Source: Candidatus Bacteroides merdipullorum (lineage in GTDB: Bacteria; Bacteroidota; Bacteroidia; Bacteroidales; Bacteroidaceae). From it: a stretch of 58,979 nt of DNA. A model generated the notes under the pieces. It saw nothing but the letters and a program-made list of their open reading frames with translations, did no database searches and had not been told where the DNA came from. Positions 43,312 through 51,860 of this stretch are shown in pieces. The DNA is taken from contig DXCK01000060.1 of the NCBI GenBank assembly GCA_019116045.1, forward strand, positions 1-58,979. Reading direction: 5' to 3'. How positions within the stretch are numbered: position 1 is the stretch's first letter; every line of letters starts with the position of its first letter. The position numbers were made by a program, and so were the translations under genes.

Positions 43312-44214
43312 CTATTGGGCTACGCCGCCGTTGTCGATTCCGTCATCTTCCCAGCCGCTGATGTCGATGTTGATGCCCGAACTGAGCTTACGCACGGTGA
43401 CGGTGAAGGTGTGTCGTTTGCCACTGGTGAAGGTGAAGCCTTTGGGCATGTGAAACTCTTCACCGTTGATGGTGACAGTAAGGAAGTCATCGGCTTCGGG
43501 AACGGTCTGGGGGATGATGAGCGCTTTGAAGTTGTTATCTGTGCCTCGCAGCAGAGTGACGCTGGTTGTGTGGCTGCCGGCTGTCACAGTGCCGTTGTTG
43601 AGGTTGGCGGTGGCTTGGCAGGTGAGCCCGTTCAGTTGCACTTGGATGTCGGCGTTGGCCAGTTCTTCTTCGGTGAATCCGTTGCCGGGAACTATCTGTA
43701 CGGCAGCGCAGCTCAGGAGGTGCCGCATGGTGATGTTGACGGCATTGGCTGTGGGCTTTACGTTGTTTGCCTTGCCCCACATGAGGTCGCTGGCCTTGTA
43801 GGCTGCTTCGGTGCTTTGGTCGGCTTTTGTTTCAAAGGGCCAGGCGGAGGGGTCGTGTGGCGTGCTGTCGTATGGATAGTAAGCGTAGAAATCGGCGGGA
43901 GTAGTTCCGTCTTGCCAATAGATGGGGGTGGCGGGAGTCCACTGTCCGTCGTAGGTGAAGGCAATGTTGTCGGCGTGATTGCCCGAGGGGAGCAGTGTGC
44001 CAGGTGTCGTGCCTTCGTAGTTGACGACGTAGAGGCCGATGCGGTCGCCTGTCTCGAAACTGGTGTCCGTGGCTCGGCTGGCGGTTGTGATGCCGCAGCT
44101 CAGGGTGATGGGGATTCTGTTGGGCAGCGGTTCTTCTTCGTTGCTTTCGGAGGAGCATCCTGTTGCCAGGCTGGCCAGCAGCAGTGTCCAAGTCAGTAGG
44201 TGAAACTTTTTCAT
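43312..44214 (-). CDS. Fimbrillin-family (Mfa-like) lipoprotein
   Basis: 300 residues with lipoprotein signal (LLASLATGCSSESNEEEP). Fimbrillin-like segments: SRATDTSFETGDRIGLYVVN, YEGTTPGTLLPSGN, TPIYWQDGTTPADFYAYYPY, YKASDLMWGKANNVKPT, TMRHLLSCAAVQIVPGNGF, KALIIPQTV and FTSGKRHTFTVTV. It is clearly homologous, along its whole length, to the first 310 residues of the M64 fusion protein encoded 56 bp downstream. This suggests duplication within the cluster. It heads the fimbrillin unit on the minus strand. Confidence 0.88.
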   Translation of the reverse strand: MKKFHLLTWTLLLASLATGCSSESNEEEPLPNRIPITLSCGITTASRATDTSFETGDRIGLYVVNYEGTTPGTLLPSGNHADNIAFTYDGQWTPATPIYWQDGTTPADFYAYYPYDSTPHDPSAWPFETKADQSTEAAYKASDLMWGKANNVKPTANAVNITMRHLLSCAAVQIVPGNGFTEEELANADIQVQLNGLTCQATANLNNGTVTAGSHTTSVTLLRGTDNNFKALIIPQTVPEADDFLTVTINGEEFHMPKGFTFTSGKRHTFTVTVRKLSSGINIDISGWEDDGIDNGGVAQ

Positions 44215-44340
44215 GATGGTTAAACTTTTTAATCTTTATGCAAAAGTAGCTAATGCGGTAATGCCAGTCAAGTTCATAATGGTTCATTGCTTTTTTTCTT
44301 TTCTTAGCCAGCCGTCTTTGGAAGCGTGGCCGACATGAAA

Positions 44341-44371
44341 AAGGCTGCCTCTGTGTGTGAGGGGCAGCCTT
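44341..44371 (-). terminator. Terminator of the acyltransferase gene
   Basis: On the minus strand AAGGCTGCC (44371-44363) pairs perfectly with GGCAGCCTT (44349-44341), followed by a short T-run. It lies 29 bp after the stop at 44401 and before the fimbrillin cluster. Confidence 0.8.
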
Positions 44372-44400
44372 GTCGATTTCTCTAAACCGTATATCGGTCA

Positions 44401-45552
44401 TTATCCTACAATGTAGATGGCCTTTCGTCCGAATATCTTCCGCAGCAGTGCCGTAATGGCCCACGAGGTGGCGAAGATGCAGACAGCCATCACCGGCACT
44501 TGCAAGGGGATGGGCAATGAAGAGGGGCCGATGAGCAGGAAGAATGGGCCTACCACGAAATAGTGGACAATGTAGATGCCGAAGCCGCAGCGGGTCATGC
44601 TCTCCAGGGCACGCACCAACCAGCCGCGGCGCACGGTGACTTGGCGAAGCAGCAGGAATACGGCTATCGTCATGATGGCTACGTTGGGGCTGCAGAAGGT
44701 GAAGAACAGCTCCATGTCCTCTTCTGTCGAGGCGGGGTTGGCTGCGGCGGCCGAGAATCCGCTGAAGGTGACGGCGTAGCCCAGGGCGAAGAGCACGAGG
44801 CAGACGGCGCAGGTCTTCAGCGTGCTCCATTGCAGGGCGGCGGTCTTTAGGTAGTGACCCAAAATCAGGTAGCCGTTGAAGCCGGCAAAGTAGTAGAACA
44901 AGCCGTAGGCATTCCACGTGGCTTCGCCCAGCAGGAAGCGCACGCCGAACAGCGGGGCTACGTAAGCCTGAAGGTAGGGCAGAAACAGCGATATGCCCCA
45001 CAGGCTGAGGAAGATGCGCTTCTCCTTCTCGCCGGCTTTCTCTACCCAGGCGGAGAAGAACGGCATGTACAGGTAGAGGCCCAGCAACAGGTACATGTAC
45101 CACATGTGGTTCTCCTTGAAGCTGAATTGGAACGGTATCATGGCGACGTCTTTCAGTGACGCGGCGAGCGCCTGCGTCTCGCTGCCTTGCACGTAGCAGA
45201 AGAAGTCGCCGATAATCTCCTTGGGCAGTCCCAGCACGCCGGTGAACCACGGGAACAGGTTGTAGAGCACGGACCAGATGAGCATGGGAAACAGGATGCG
45301 CAGGATGCGCTTCTTGTAGAACGCGCCCGCCGTCTGGCGCACAGGAAGCAACAGCAGGCCGGTCATCATGGTGAACAGCGGCACGGAGGGGCGGAACAGC
45401 GAGCCGTAGATGGCGGCCCAGCGGGTGTATTCGGGGTTGTCGCGCATGGCGGGCGAGATATAGAACGGGTCGATGCAGTGTACGCCAATCACCATGAGCA
45501 TGGCTATGAGACGGATGACGTCCAGCCATACGATGCGTTTTGTTTCGGTCAT
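44401..45552 (-). CDS. Acyltransferase-3 family membrane protein
   Basis: 383 residues with about ten membrane helices. The family start is clear: IVWLDVIRLIAMLMVIGVHC, with the conserved Arg and His of the acyltransferase-3 core. RPSVPLFTMMTGLLLLPV, NHMWYMYLLLGLYLYMPFF and FGIYIVHYFVVGPFF also match. Members O-acetylate or otherwise acylate sugars of surface polysaccharides in the inner membrane. No glycan synthesis genes are adjacent, so the acceptor is unknown. It has its own terminator, and 189 bp with 21-bp repeats separate it from the upstream GH92 gene. Confidence 0.9.
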   Translation of the reverse strand: MTETKRIVWLDVIRLIAMLMVIGVHCIDPFYISPAMRDNPEYTRWAAIYGSLFRPSVPLFTMMTGLLLLPVRQTAGAFYKKRILRILFPMLIWSVLYNLFPWFTGVLGLPKEIIGDFFCYVQGSETQALAASLKDVAMIPFQFSFKENHMWYMYLLLGLYLYMPFFSAWVEKAGEKEKRIFLSLWGISLFLPYLQAYVAPLFGVRFLLGEATWNAYGLFYYFAGFNGYLILGHYLKTAALQWSTLKTCAVCLVLFALGYAVTFSGFSAAAANPASTEEDMELFFTFCSPNVAIMTIAVFLLLRQVTVRRGWLVRALESMTRCGFGIYIVHYFVVGPFFLLIGPSSLPIPLQVPVMAVCIFATSWAITALLRKIFGRKAIYIVG

Positions 45553-45626
45553 GTTTTCTTTGTCTTTGTTGAATGTGTGGAGGAAATTCTTCCTGTGTAT
45601 CAGACGAGTTCTATCTCTAGCTTAAA

Positions 45627-45691
45627 GATGTATATCTTCAACCTGGAGATGCACATCTTTAGGCTGCGGATATATATATCTTCAGGCTGGA
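45627..45691. repeat. Three tandem 21/23-bp repeats
   Basis: Units at 45627-45647 (GATGTATATCTTCAACCTGG...), 45648-45668 (GATGCACATCTTTAGGCTGC...) and 45669-45691 (GATATATATATCTTCAGGCT...). A degenerate relative precedes them (CTATCTCTAGCTTAAA) and another follows (GATAGACTTTGG). Each unit can pair GATAT with ATATC. The array lies just downstream of the GH92 stop at 45742 (minus strand). Confidence 0.7.
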
Positions 45692-45741
45692 GATAGACTT
45701 TGGTCTTCGCATAGGCAGTTTTTCCTGTGAACATGGGTGTT

Positions 45742-48054
45742 TTATTTCCCGGCTTGCGACAGTTCGTTGGAGAAGGAGTAGGGCGCATCTTCCTTCGCAG
45801 TGCCCCGCAGCGTGTTGGGGGTGTCGCCCATCTCGAACTCCAGCGCGGCACCGTCGCTTAGCTCTTCGTGCGTCAGGTAGTTGCGCTCGACGTTGCGCCC
45901 ATTCAGCTTCAGCGACTGAATGTAGCAGTTACGGTCGCTATTGGCCGGGGCGCTGATGGTTACGTCCTTGCCATTCTCCAGATGCACGTCGACGTGCTTG
46001 AAGTAGGGCGTGCCCAGCACGTACTGTCCGCTGCCTGGGCAGACGGGGTAGAAGCCCAGGGCGGAGAATACATACCACGCCGAAGTCTGGCCGTTGTCCT
46101 CGTCCCCGCAATAGCCGTCGGGTGTGGGCGTGTAGAGCTTGTCCATCGTCTCGCGGATGTGCTGCTGCGCCTTCCAGGGCTGGCCGGCGTAGTTGTAGAG
46201 GTATATCATGTGTTGCACAGGCTGGTTGCCGTGTGCGTAGTTGCCCATGTTCATGATTTGCATCTCGCGTATCTCGTGTATGACGCCGCCGTAGTAGCTG
46301 TCGTCGAACAGGGGCGGCAGGGCGAACACAGAGTCGAGCATGGCCGTGAACTCGGCGTCGCCCCCCATCAGGTCAATCAATCCCTGCGGGTCGTGGAACA
46401 CCGACCAGGTGTAATGCCAACTGTTGCCCTCGGTGAAGGCGTCGCCCCACTTCAGCGGGTTGAACGGCGACTGGAACGTGCCGTCGGCATTCCGTCCGCG
46501 CATCAGCTTGTGCTCGGGGTCGTACAGGTTGCGGTAGTTCAGTGCACGTTGGGCGAAGACGCCTGTCTCGTTCTCAGGCTTTCCCAAGGCTTTCCCGAAC
46601 TGGTAGATGCACCAGTCGTCGTAGGCATACTCCAGCGTGCGGGCGGCGTTCTCGCGGATGCCCGTGTCGTAGGGCACGTAGCCCAAGCGGTTGTATTCCT
46701 CGTAGCCCAGGCGCCCGGTGGATGATACCTGCGGGTGTACGGCGTTGGCACCGTGCACAACGGCCTGCCACAACGTCTCTGCGTCATATCCTCGCAAACC
46801 CTTCAGATAAGCGTCGGCCACCACCGAAGCCGAATTGTTGCCTACCATACATCCGCGATGTCCCGGGCTGGCCCACTCGGGCAGGAAGCCGCTTTCCTTG
46901 TATGCATTTACCAGTCCTTCTTGCATCTTCTGGCTCATGGACGGATAAAGTAGGTTCAGCAAGGGGAACAAGCTGCGGAACGTGTCCCAGAACCCTGTAT
47001 CGGTAAACAGGTAGCCCGGCAATATCTGCCCGTTGTAGGGACTGTAGTGTATGGCCTCGCCTTTGTTGTTCAGCTCGTAGAAGCTGCGCGGGAACAACAC
47101 GGAACGGTACAGGCAGGAGTAGAACGTGCGCAGCTTGTCCACATTGCTGTCGGCCACTTCGATGCGGCCCAGCACCTCGTTCCAACGTTGGCGTCCGGCG
47201 TCGGCCACTTCTTCCAGCGTCTTTCGGCCGATTTCTTTCTTCAGATTCAGTTCGGCCTGCTCCTGACTGATGAAGGAAGAGGCCACCCGTACGTTGACGG
47301 CTTCTCCTCGCCGGGTGGCGAAGCGTACCATCGCTCCTACATGGTTGTCTGTCACTTCCAGCCGCGTACTGTCTGCCTGTCCGTTGGCCACGGTGCACAT
47401 GCCGGCAAAGGGCTTGTCGAACTCCATTACGAAATAATTCCTGAAGTTGTCGGGCACGCCGCCGCTGTTCTTGGTCGTGTAGCCCACTATCATGTTGACA
47501 TTGGGCAGGATTTTGATGTGCGATCCTCCGTCGAAGGCATCGACCACCACGTACGACTGTCCGCTCTCCGGGAAAGTAAAACGGAAGACGGCGCTGCGCT
47601 CCGTGGGAGCCAGCTCGGTGGTTACGTCGTGGTCGGCCAGATATACTTTATAATAATAGGGCTTGGCCACTTCGCTCTTGTGCGAGAACCAACTGGCGCG
47701 TTCGTTCTGGTCAAACAGAGGTTTGCCCGTCACCGGCATGATGGAGAACTGTCCGTAGTCGTTTATCCACGGGCTGGGTTGGTGGGTCTGCTTGAAGCCT
47801 CGGATTTTGTCGGCGTCATAGGTATAAGTCCATCCGTCGCCCATGGTTCCCGTCTGCGGCGTCCAGAAATTCATGCCCCACGGCAGGGCTATGGCCGGAT
47901 AGGTGTTTCCGGTAGAAAGGGTGAACTTAGACTGTGTGCCCATGAGTGTGTTGACGTAGTCCACCGGCTCTTCCATTTCAAAAACCGGCTGGTCAGGAGT
48001 GGCGGCGCAGCCTGCCAGCAAAACGCAGGCTGTCCAAGTCAGTAGTTTGTTCAT
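45742..48054 (-). CDS. GH92 alpha-mannosidase lipoprotein, GNQPVQH subtype
   Basis: 770 residues with lipoprotein signal (TACVLLAGCAATPDQ). GH92 motifs: DYVNTLMGTQSKFTLSTGNT, QTHQPSPWINDYGQFSIMP, GFWDTFRSLFPLLNL, NSWHYTWSVFHDPQGL, AHGNQPVQHMIYLYNY and DEDNGQTSAWYVFSALGFYP. It is a close paralogue of the GH92 at 4387-6669, sharing long identical blocks, but is GC-richer and carries a lipobox instead of a plain signal peptide. It is the last gene of a GH127-GH76-GH92 unit, 25 bp after GH76. The cluster suggests an alpha-mannan-containing substrate. The linkage is not predictable from sequence alone. Confidence 0.94.
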   Translation of the reverse strand: MNKLLTWTACVLLAGCAATPDQPVFEMEEPVDYVNTLMGTQSKFTLSTGNTYPAIALPWGMNFWTPQTGTMGDGWTYTYDADKIRGFKQTHQPSPWINDYGQFSIMPVTGKPLFDQNERASWFSHKSEVAKPYYYKVYLADHDVTTELAPTERSAVFRFTFPESGQSYVVVDAFDGGSHIKILPNVNMIVGYTTKNSGGVPDNFRNYFVMEFDKPFAGMCTVANGQADSTRLEVTDNHVGAMVRFATRRGEAVNVRVASSFISQEQAELNLKKEIGRKTLEEVADAGRQRWNEVLGRIEVADSNVDKLRTFYSCLYRSVLFPRSFYELNNKGEAIHYSPYNGQILPGYLFTDTGFWDTFRSLFPLLNLLYPSMSQKMQEGLVNAYKESGFLPEWASPGHRGCMVGNNSASVVADAYLKGLRGYDAETLWQAVVHGANAVHPQVSSTGRLGYEEYNRLGYVPYDTGIRENAARTLEYAYDDWCIYQFGKALGKPENETGVFAQRALNYRNLYDPEHKLMRGRNADGTFQSPFNPLKWGDAFTEGNSWHYTWSVFHDPQGLIDLMGGDAEFTAMLDSVFALPPLFDDSYYGGVIHEIREMQIMNMGNYAHGNQPVQHMIYLYNYAGQPWKAQQHIRETMDKLYTPTPDGYCGDEDNGQTSAWYVFSALGFYPVCPGSGQYVLGTPYFKHVDVHLENGKDVTISAPANSDRNCYIQSLKLNGRNVERNYLTHEELSDGAALEFEMGDTPNTLRGTAKEDAPYSFSNELSQAGK

Positions 48055-48079
48055 GTCGCAAAGCTAGTTTATGATTGGT

Positions 48080-49336
48080 TTAACGATTGTTTTCGGGCGG
48101 GAATAGCAACATCAGCGCCGGTATGCCTGAAGCCGAATAGCTGTCCACCACCTCGTCCGGTTGCACGGGCCGGGCATAGTCGCCTCCGCACAGTTCGCGT
48201 GTCCGGTCGCGGTTGCCCCAACCGGTGGCGATGGTGTGGTGCAAGAAGGGGAGGTACTTCGTCTGTCCGCAGTCGTAGACCAGCATGGCGATGTATTGTG
48301 CGAAGATGGCTGTGTAGATGCCTTGCTCGATACCGCTTTCGAAGGGCAGTACCCCGTCTTTTTCTGACATGGGACCTACCGTGTAGTCGGCAGCCAGTAT
48401 GGCATTGTCCAGATAGTGGCGGTCGCCCGTTGCCTTGTACAGCAACACGGAACCTCCGATGAACGTCGCCTGGTTGTAGACGTGCGTCTTCCACGCCGGT
48501 TCGCCTTCGCCGTGTTTGCTGTCGGCAATGCGACCCGTCTTTTTGTCAAACAGGTTCGCTTCGCCCCATCGGTAGATTTCTTTGGCTTTCTCCAGGTATT
48601 GTTGTTTGGTCTGGTAGGCCGGTTTGGCTTCGTCGGACGGTTGGCGGTCGGCAGGAACGCAGTTGTAGAGCGTCATGGCCGCCACGACGGTGGGAAAGTT
48701 GATGCAGGCCATTTTCCCGTCTGTGTCGCTGTTGTTGGGGTTCGGGTTGCGGATGGGCTGCCATTGCCAGAACATACCACCTTTGCGTTCGTCGTAGGAG
48801 CCGGTGTCGCCCACGCGCTCCGAGCCATACCACACTCGGCGGAAGCTGGCTTCGGACAGGCGGAGATATTCTTTGTCGCCGCACAGTTGGTAAGCACGTG
48901 CCAGAGTGATGGTCCACCACTGGATGTCGTCGTAGATGAACCAACCGGTATTCTCGTTATTGTCCTCGAAGTCGAAACCTACGTACTGTGCCTTGTTTCC
49001 CTCGAATATTTTCCGGCTCAATGTCTTGTACTTTTGGGCTCGCTCTGTGTCGTGCAAGCGTTCAGCCAGTTGCCAGGCATTCAGGGCCATGTCCCAGTAC
49101 ATTGGTTGGCACCAGATGGCGGCAGCACCGTTCCAGCGGTCCGTGGCGTGTTCGAACGAAGTGTTGGTTTTGTAGATGTATTTTTCGGCATCGAGCAGGT
49201 TGCGGTTAAATCCGTCGTAGGCTGTCCAGACGTCGTCAAGGGTGTAGTTGCCTTGTGCCTGGGTGGCGGTGGGGATGCCAGCGGCCAGCAGTATGGCCAG
49301 GGTGCTGGCAGCGAGTAAGCGATGTTTGTGTTTCAT
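48080..49336 (-). CDS. GH76 endo-alpha-1,6-mannanase
   Basis: 418 residues with a cleavable signal peptide (LAILLAAGIPTATQAQ), so it is probably periplasmic. The alpha/alpha barrel of GH76 is visible: WNGAAAIWCQPMYWDMALNA, ENTGWFIYDDIQWWTITLAR with the paired catalytic aspartates D136/D137, GGMFWQWQPIRNPN, CINFPTVVAAMTLYN and HVYNQATFIGGSVLLYKATG. Family members cleave the alpha-1,6-mannan backbone of fungal mannan and similar polymers. It lies 33 bp after the GH127-family gene and 25 bp before GH92, so the three are cotranscribed. No SusCD pair is nearby, so the imported substrate must arrive through another locus. Confidence 0.9.
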   Translation of the reverse strand: MKHKHRLLAASTLAILLAAGIPTATQAQGNYTLDDVWTAYDGFNRNLLDAEKYIYKTNTSFEHATDRWNGAAAIWCQPMYWDMALNAWQLAERLHDTERAQKYKTLSRKIFEGNKAQYVGFDFEDNNENTGWFIYDDIQWWTITLARAYQLCGDKEYLRLSEASFRRVWYGSERVGDTGSYDERKGGMFWQWQPIRNPNPNNSDTDGKMACINFPTVVAAMTLYNCVPADRQPSDEAKPAYQTKQQYLEKAKEIYRWGEANLFDKKTGRIADSKHGEGEPAWKTHVYNQATFIGGSVLLYKATGDRHYLDNAILAADYTVGPMSEKDGVLPFESGIEQGIYTAIFAQYIAMLVYDCGQTKYLPFLHHTIATGWGNRDRTRELCGGDYARPVQPDEVVDSYSASGIPALMLLFPPENNR

Positions 49337-49369
49337 TGTTTATGTGCGATTTGTGATTATGAATGTTGT

Positions 49370-51409
49370 TTATTCTTTGGCTCTTGGGAAGGCACTGATG
49401 CGTAGGCGGGCTGCCCCCATGGGGATGAGGGTGATGCTTTCCGCCTGTTCCATGAAGCTGTCTTCCATGGGAAGTACGCTGCACATGCCGGTTTCATCGG
49501 GTTGCCAGCCAGATATGCGTCGTCCGGTGGCTTTCACCTCCAGTGGAACGCTTTCCGGGGTGAAAGGGAAATCGTCTGCCGGCCAAGGCTTCCGCGTCAC
49601 TTTCAGTCCGTCCAACGGGTTCTTTTCCGGCAGGACGAGTGCGTAGTTCCAGGGAGAGTCGGCGTATATCTCGGTAGTCGGCCATGCTTCGGCATCGGCA
49701 CCGGCCTGCCACCGGGAGTCGCCGATGGCCGTCTCCCGGCTATCTCTCTGCACGTAGCGTTCTTTGATTTTCAACGACAAAGTCAGCGGGCCGTAGTCCA
49801 CACTCACGCTGTGGCGGTTGACCTGCCAGGTGCGCATGCGCAGCGTCATGGGCAGGTGGAGCGTTACGACATCGCCCTCTGTCCAAGTGCGTTCGATGCG
49901 GATGTATTGTCCGGCTGTGTCCGAAGTGCGCAGTTTTTTGCCGTTGAGTTTCACTTGGGCGTTGTCGGCCCAGGCGGGGATGCGCAGGTAGAGGGGGAAG
50001 GCCACTTCCTGCGGGGTGGAGAGGCGGAGAGAGATTTCTTCTTCAAACGGATAATGCGTCTCCTGCGTCAGCGTCACGGTGGTGCCGCTTGCCACCTTCG
50101 CCCGGGTGGTGCTGGAGGCGTAGAGCACGGTGGCCAGGCCGCCGTCGGCAGTCGCCATCACCAGGTGTTCGGCGTAGTAGGGCCATCCCTGTGCATGGTT
50201 GTGCTGGCAGCAACGGCTGCTGAAAGGGTTCATGGAAAGGAAGGGGCCGCTGTTGTCGATGCTGGGATGGTGATTCTTCGAGTCGCTCACGGTGTGGTTG
50301 GGGGCGGTGATGTAGCGCAGTGCGCGGAAGTCGGGCATCACGGCCGCCGGGTAGGTGTTGAAGGCCACTTCCTCGCAGTGGTCTGCCCAGAAGGGGTCTC
50401 CGGTGATGCCCAGCATGATTTCGTCCGAGGCCATCTGCTCTACCATGCCGCAGGTCTCCACGCCCTGGCGCGGGTCGATGTAGCCCAGACGTGCATTTTC
50501 GTCAGCACCGAACATGCCGCCTGGCACTTGTCCGAAAGTGCGGCGTATGAGTTGGTGCGTGTTGTACGAAGCACGCAGTTGGGCCGAGTCCTTGCTCAGC
50601 AGGTAGTTGGTGGCCGGTTCGCGGAAGCCTTGTGCGATGTTCACGTTGTGCCAGTTGGGCAGCGATGTGGGTTGCATCCAGTTGGCGGTGTTGCGGTGCA
50701 GCTTTTCGATGAGCTTCGGTAGTGCCGGGTCACCCGTGCGGTTGTACAGCCAGATGACGCTCCACATGTTGTCGCCCCCGCGGCTGTTCTCCCAGTAGTC
50801 TTTCAGGAAATCCTCGTCGGCCACGGTCAGTTGCCAGTGGAAGTAGCGCGTCATCAGGTCGATGACGCGCTCGTCGCCCGTATATTCATAGTACGACTGG
50901 AGGCACCACAGCATAATCATCTGTGCCCACAATTCGCGCTTGCCGTTACGCAAGTTCACTGGGCCGAAGTAGCCGTCCGGCTGTTGGCTTTTGAAGACGC
51001 CTTCTATCCACGTCTTGGTTTCAGTTATCATTTTTTCGTCGCCCAAGATGTACGCCAGGTCGCCATAGCCCTTCAGCCAGTAGGGCACTTCTTCCCAGCC
51101 GTGGTCTCCGCCGTTGGTCAGCCAGGCATTGTTGTTCTTGTCCAGCCAGGCACTGATTTCGCCCAAGTGGCCGGTCAGTCCGTCGCGTTGCAGCTCCAGG
51201 TATTTGCGTAGCCAGCCCTGTGGCTTTATGCTGCCCACGGGCAGCTTCAGCAGCCGACAGGCTTCTAATGGTTGGCGTCCGGTGGGGTAGAGAGCGGTGC
51301 CTGTGCCTGTTTCCGGGCGTACCATCACTTCTACGGTTTGCTCCTGTGCCGCGGTTTTTGTGCACAAGAAAAACGCGAATAGATAAACGAATAAAAGTGT
51401 TCTCTTCAT
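49370..51409 (-). CDS. GH127-superfamily (DUF1680) glycosidase, probable beta-arabinofuranosidase
   Basis: 679 residues with signal peptide (MKRTLLFVYLFAFFLCTKTA). An alpha/alpha barrel (about 50-440) carries GDHGWEEVPYWLKGYGDLAY, QSQQPDGYFGP-like QQPDGYFGPVNLRNG, VETCGMVEQMASDEIML and RCCQHNHAQGWPYYAEHLV. Beta domains follow (LYLRIPAWADNAQVKLNGK). The family zinc site Glu/Cys3 is intact in E318, C320, C400 and C401, matching the arrangement in GH127 beta-L-arabinofuranosidases, where one Cys is the nucleophile. GH146 is a close alternative. It heads a unit with GH76 and GH92, an unusual pairing of arabinosyl and mannosyl enzymes. Confidence 0.85.
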   Translation of the reverse strand: MKRTLLFVYLFAFFLCTKTAAQEQTVEVMVRPETGTGTALYPTGRQPLEACRLLKLPVGSIKPQGWLRKYLELQRDGLTGHLGEISAWLDKNNNAWLTNGGDHGWEEVPYWLKGYGDLAYILGDEKMITETKTWIEGVFKSQQPDGYFGPVNLRNGKRELWAQMIMLWCLQSYYEYTGDERVIDLMTRYFHWQLTVADEDFLKDYWENSRGGDNMWSVIWLYNRTGDPALPKLIEKLHRNTANWMQPTSLPNWHNVNIAQGFREPATNYLLSKDSAQLRASYNTHQLIRRTFGQVPGGMFGADENARLGYIDPRQGVETCGMVEQMASDEIMLGITGDPFWADHCEEVAFNTYPAAVMPDFRALRYITAPNHTVSDSKNHHPSIDNSGPFLSMNPFSSRCCQHNHAQGWPYYAEHLVMATADGGLATVLYASSTTRAKVASGTTVTLTQETHYPFEEEISLRLSTPQEVAFPLYLRIPAWADNAQVKLNGKKLRTSDTAGQYIRIERTWTEGDVVTLHLPMTLRMRTWQVNRHSVSVDYGPLTLSLKIKERYVQRDSRETAIGDSRWQAGADAEAWPTTEIYADSPWNYALVLPEKNPLDGLKVTRKPWPADDFPFTPESVPLEVKATGRRISGWQPDETGMCSVLPMEDSFMEQAESITLIPMGAARLRISAFPRAKE

Positions 51410-51471
51410 AATGGTAATTATATATAGGTTGTGTAAGTGTGTTCAAAAACCAGTGGGGGAAACATGCTGTA

Positions 51472-51557
51472 TGCCTGTTGAGTTTCGCCCACAGGCAGAC
51501 GGCAGGCTCTGTCTCCCGCAAGAAGCGTCGTTCTTGCGGGCAAGAGCCAAGGCTCTT
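51472..51557. repeat. Cluster of three hairpins in the 451-bp gap 51410-51860
   Basis: Stems: TGCCTGT (51472-51478) with ACAGGCA (51491-51497); CCCGCAAGAA (51515-51524) with TTCTTGCGGG (51531-51540), a perfect 10-bp stem with a 6-nt loop; and AAGAGCC (51542-51548) with GGCTCTT (51551-51557). They would lie in the 5' leader of the GH127 unit. The rest of the gap holds a TACTTTTG box at 51779 and no gene I can support. Confidence 0.65.
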
Positions 51558-51778
51558 CTTCGGAGTGGCTTTCTTTCGTAAACGTCCTGCTGTTTGTGTA
51601 CAAAGGTGCGAATTTTTTTTGTTTGGGCGTGTCATTTCCTGTTCAAAAAATGAGAATTATTGACTTCAGGCCTGTTCTTCCGGATTTTTCCGGTAGGAAA
51701 AGATAGGAATTGTGCGGTTTGACGAGATTTTTGCATTATTTGACCGATGTTTGTTACACACATTTTCCTTTTTCTTCC

Positions 51779-51786
51779 TACTTTTG
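51779..51786 (+). promoter_or_regulatory. Candidate -7 box of the DUF4965-type gene
   Basis: The plus strand reads TACTTTTG, matching TAnnTTTG, 74 nt before the ATG at 51861. The nearest TTTG upstream is 25 nt away, longer than usual. Confidence 0.45.
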
Positions 51787-51860
51787 CAAGAATTGCAGGG
51801 TGAATACCTTTTGTGGGTATTGTGCTGCGCATTATTAATTTTTATACTTATCTTTTTAAC

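Noticed and set aside
43832..45529. Minus-strand frame of 565 residues spanning acyltransferase and fimbrillin genes
   Set aside because: It is out of frame with two well-supported genes and the Arg/Pro/His-rich translation has no domain.
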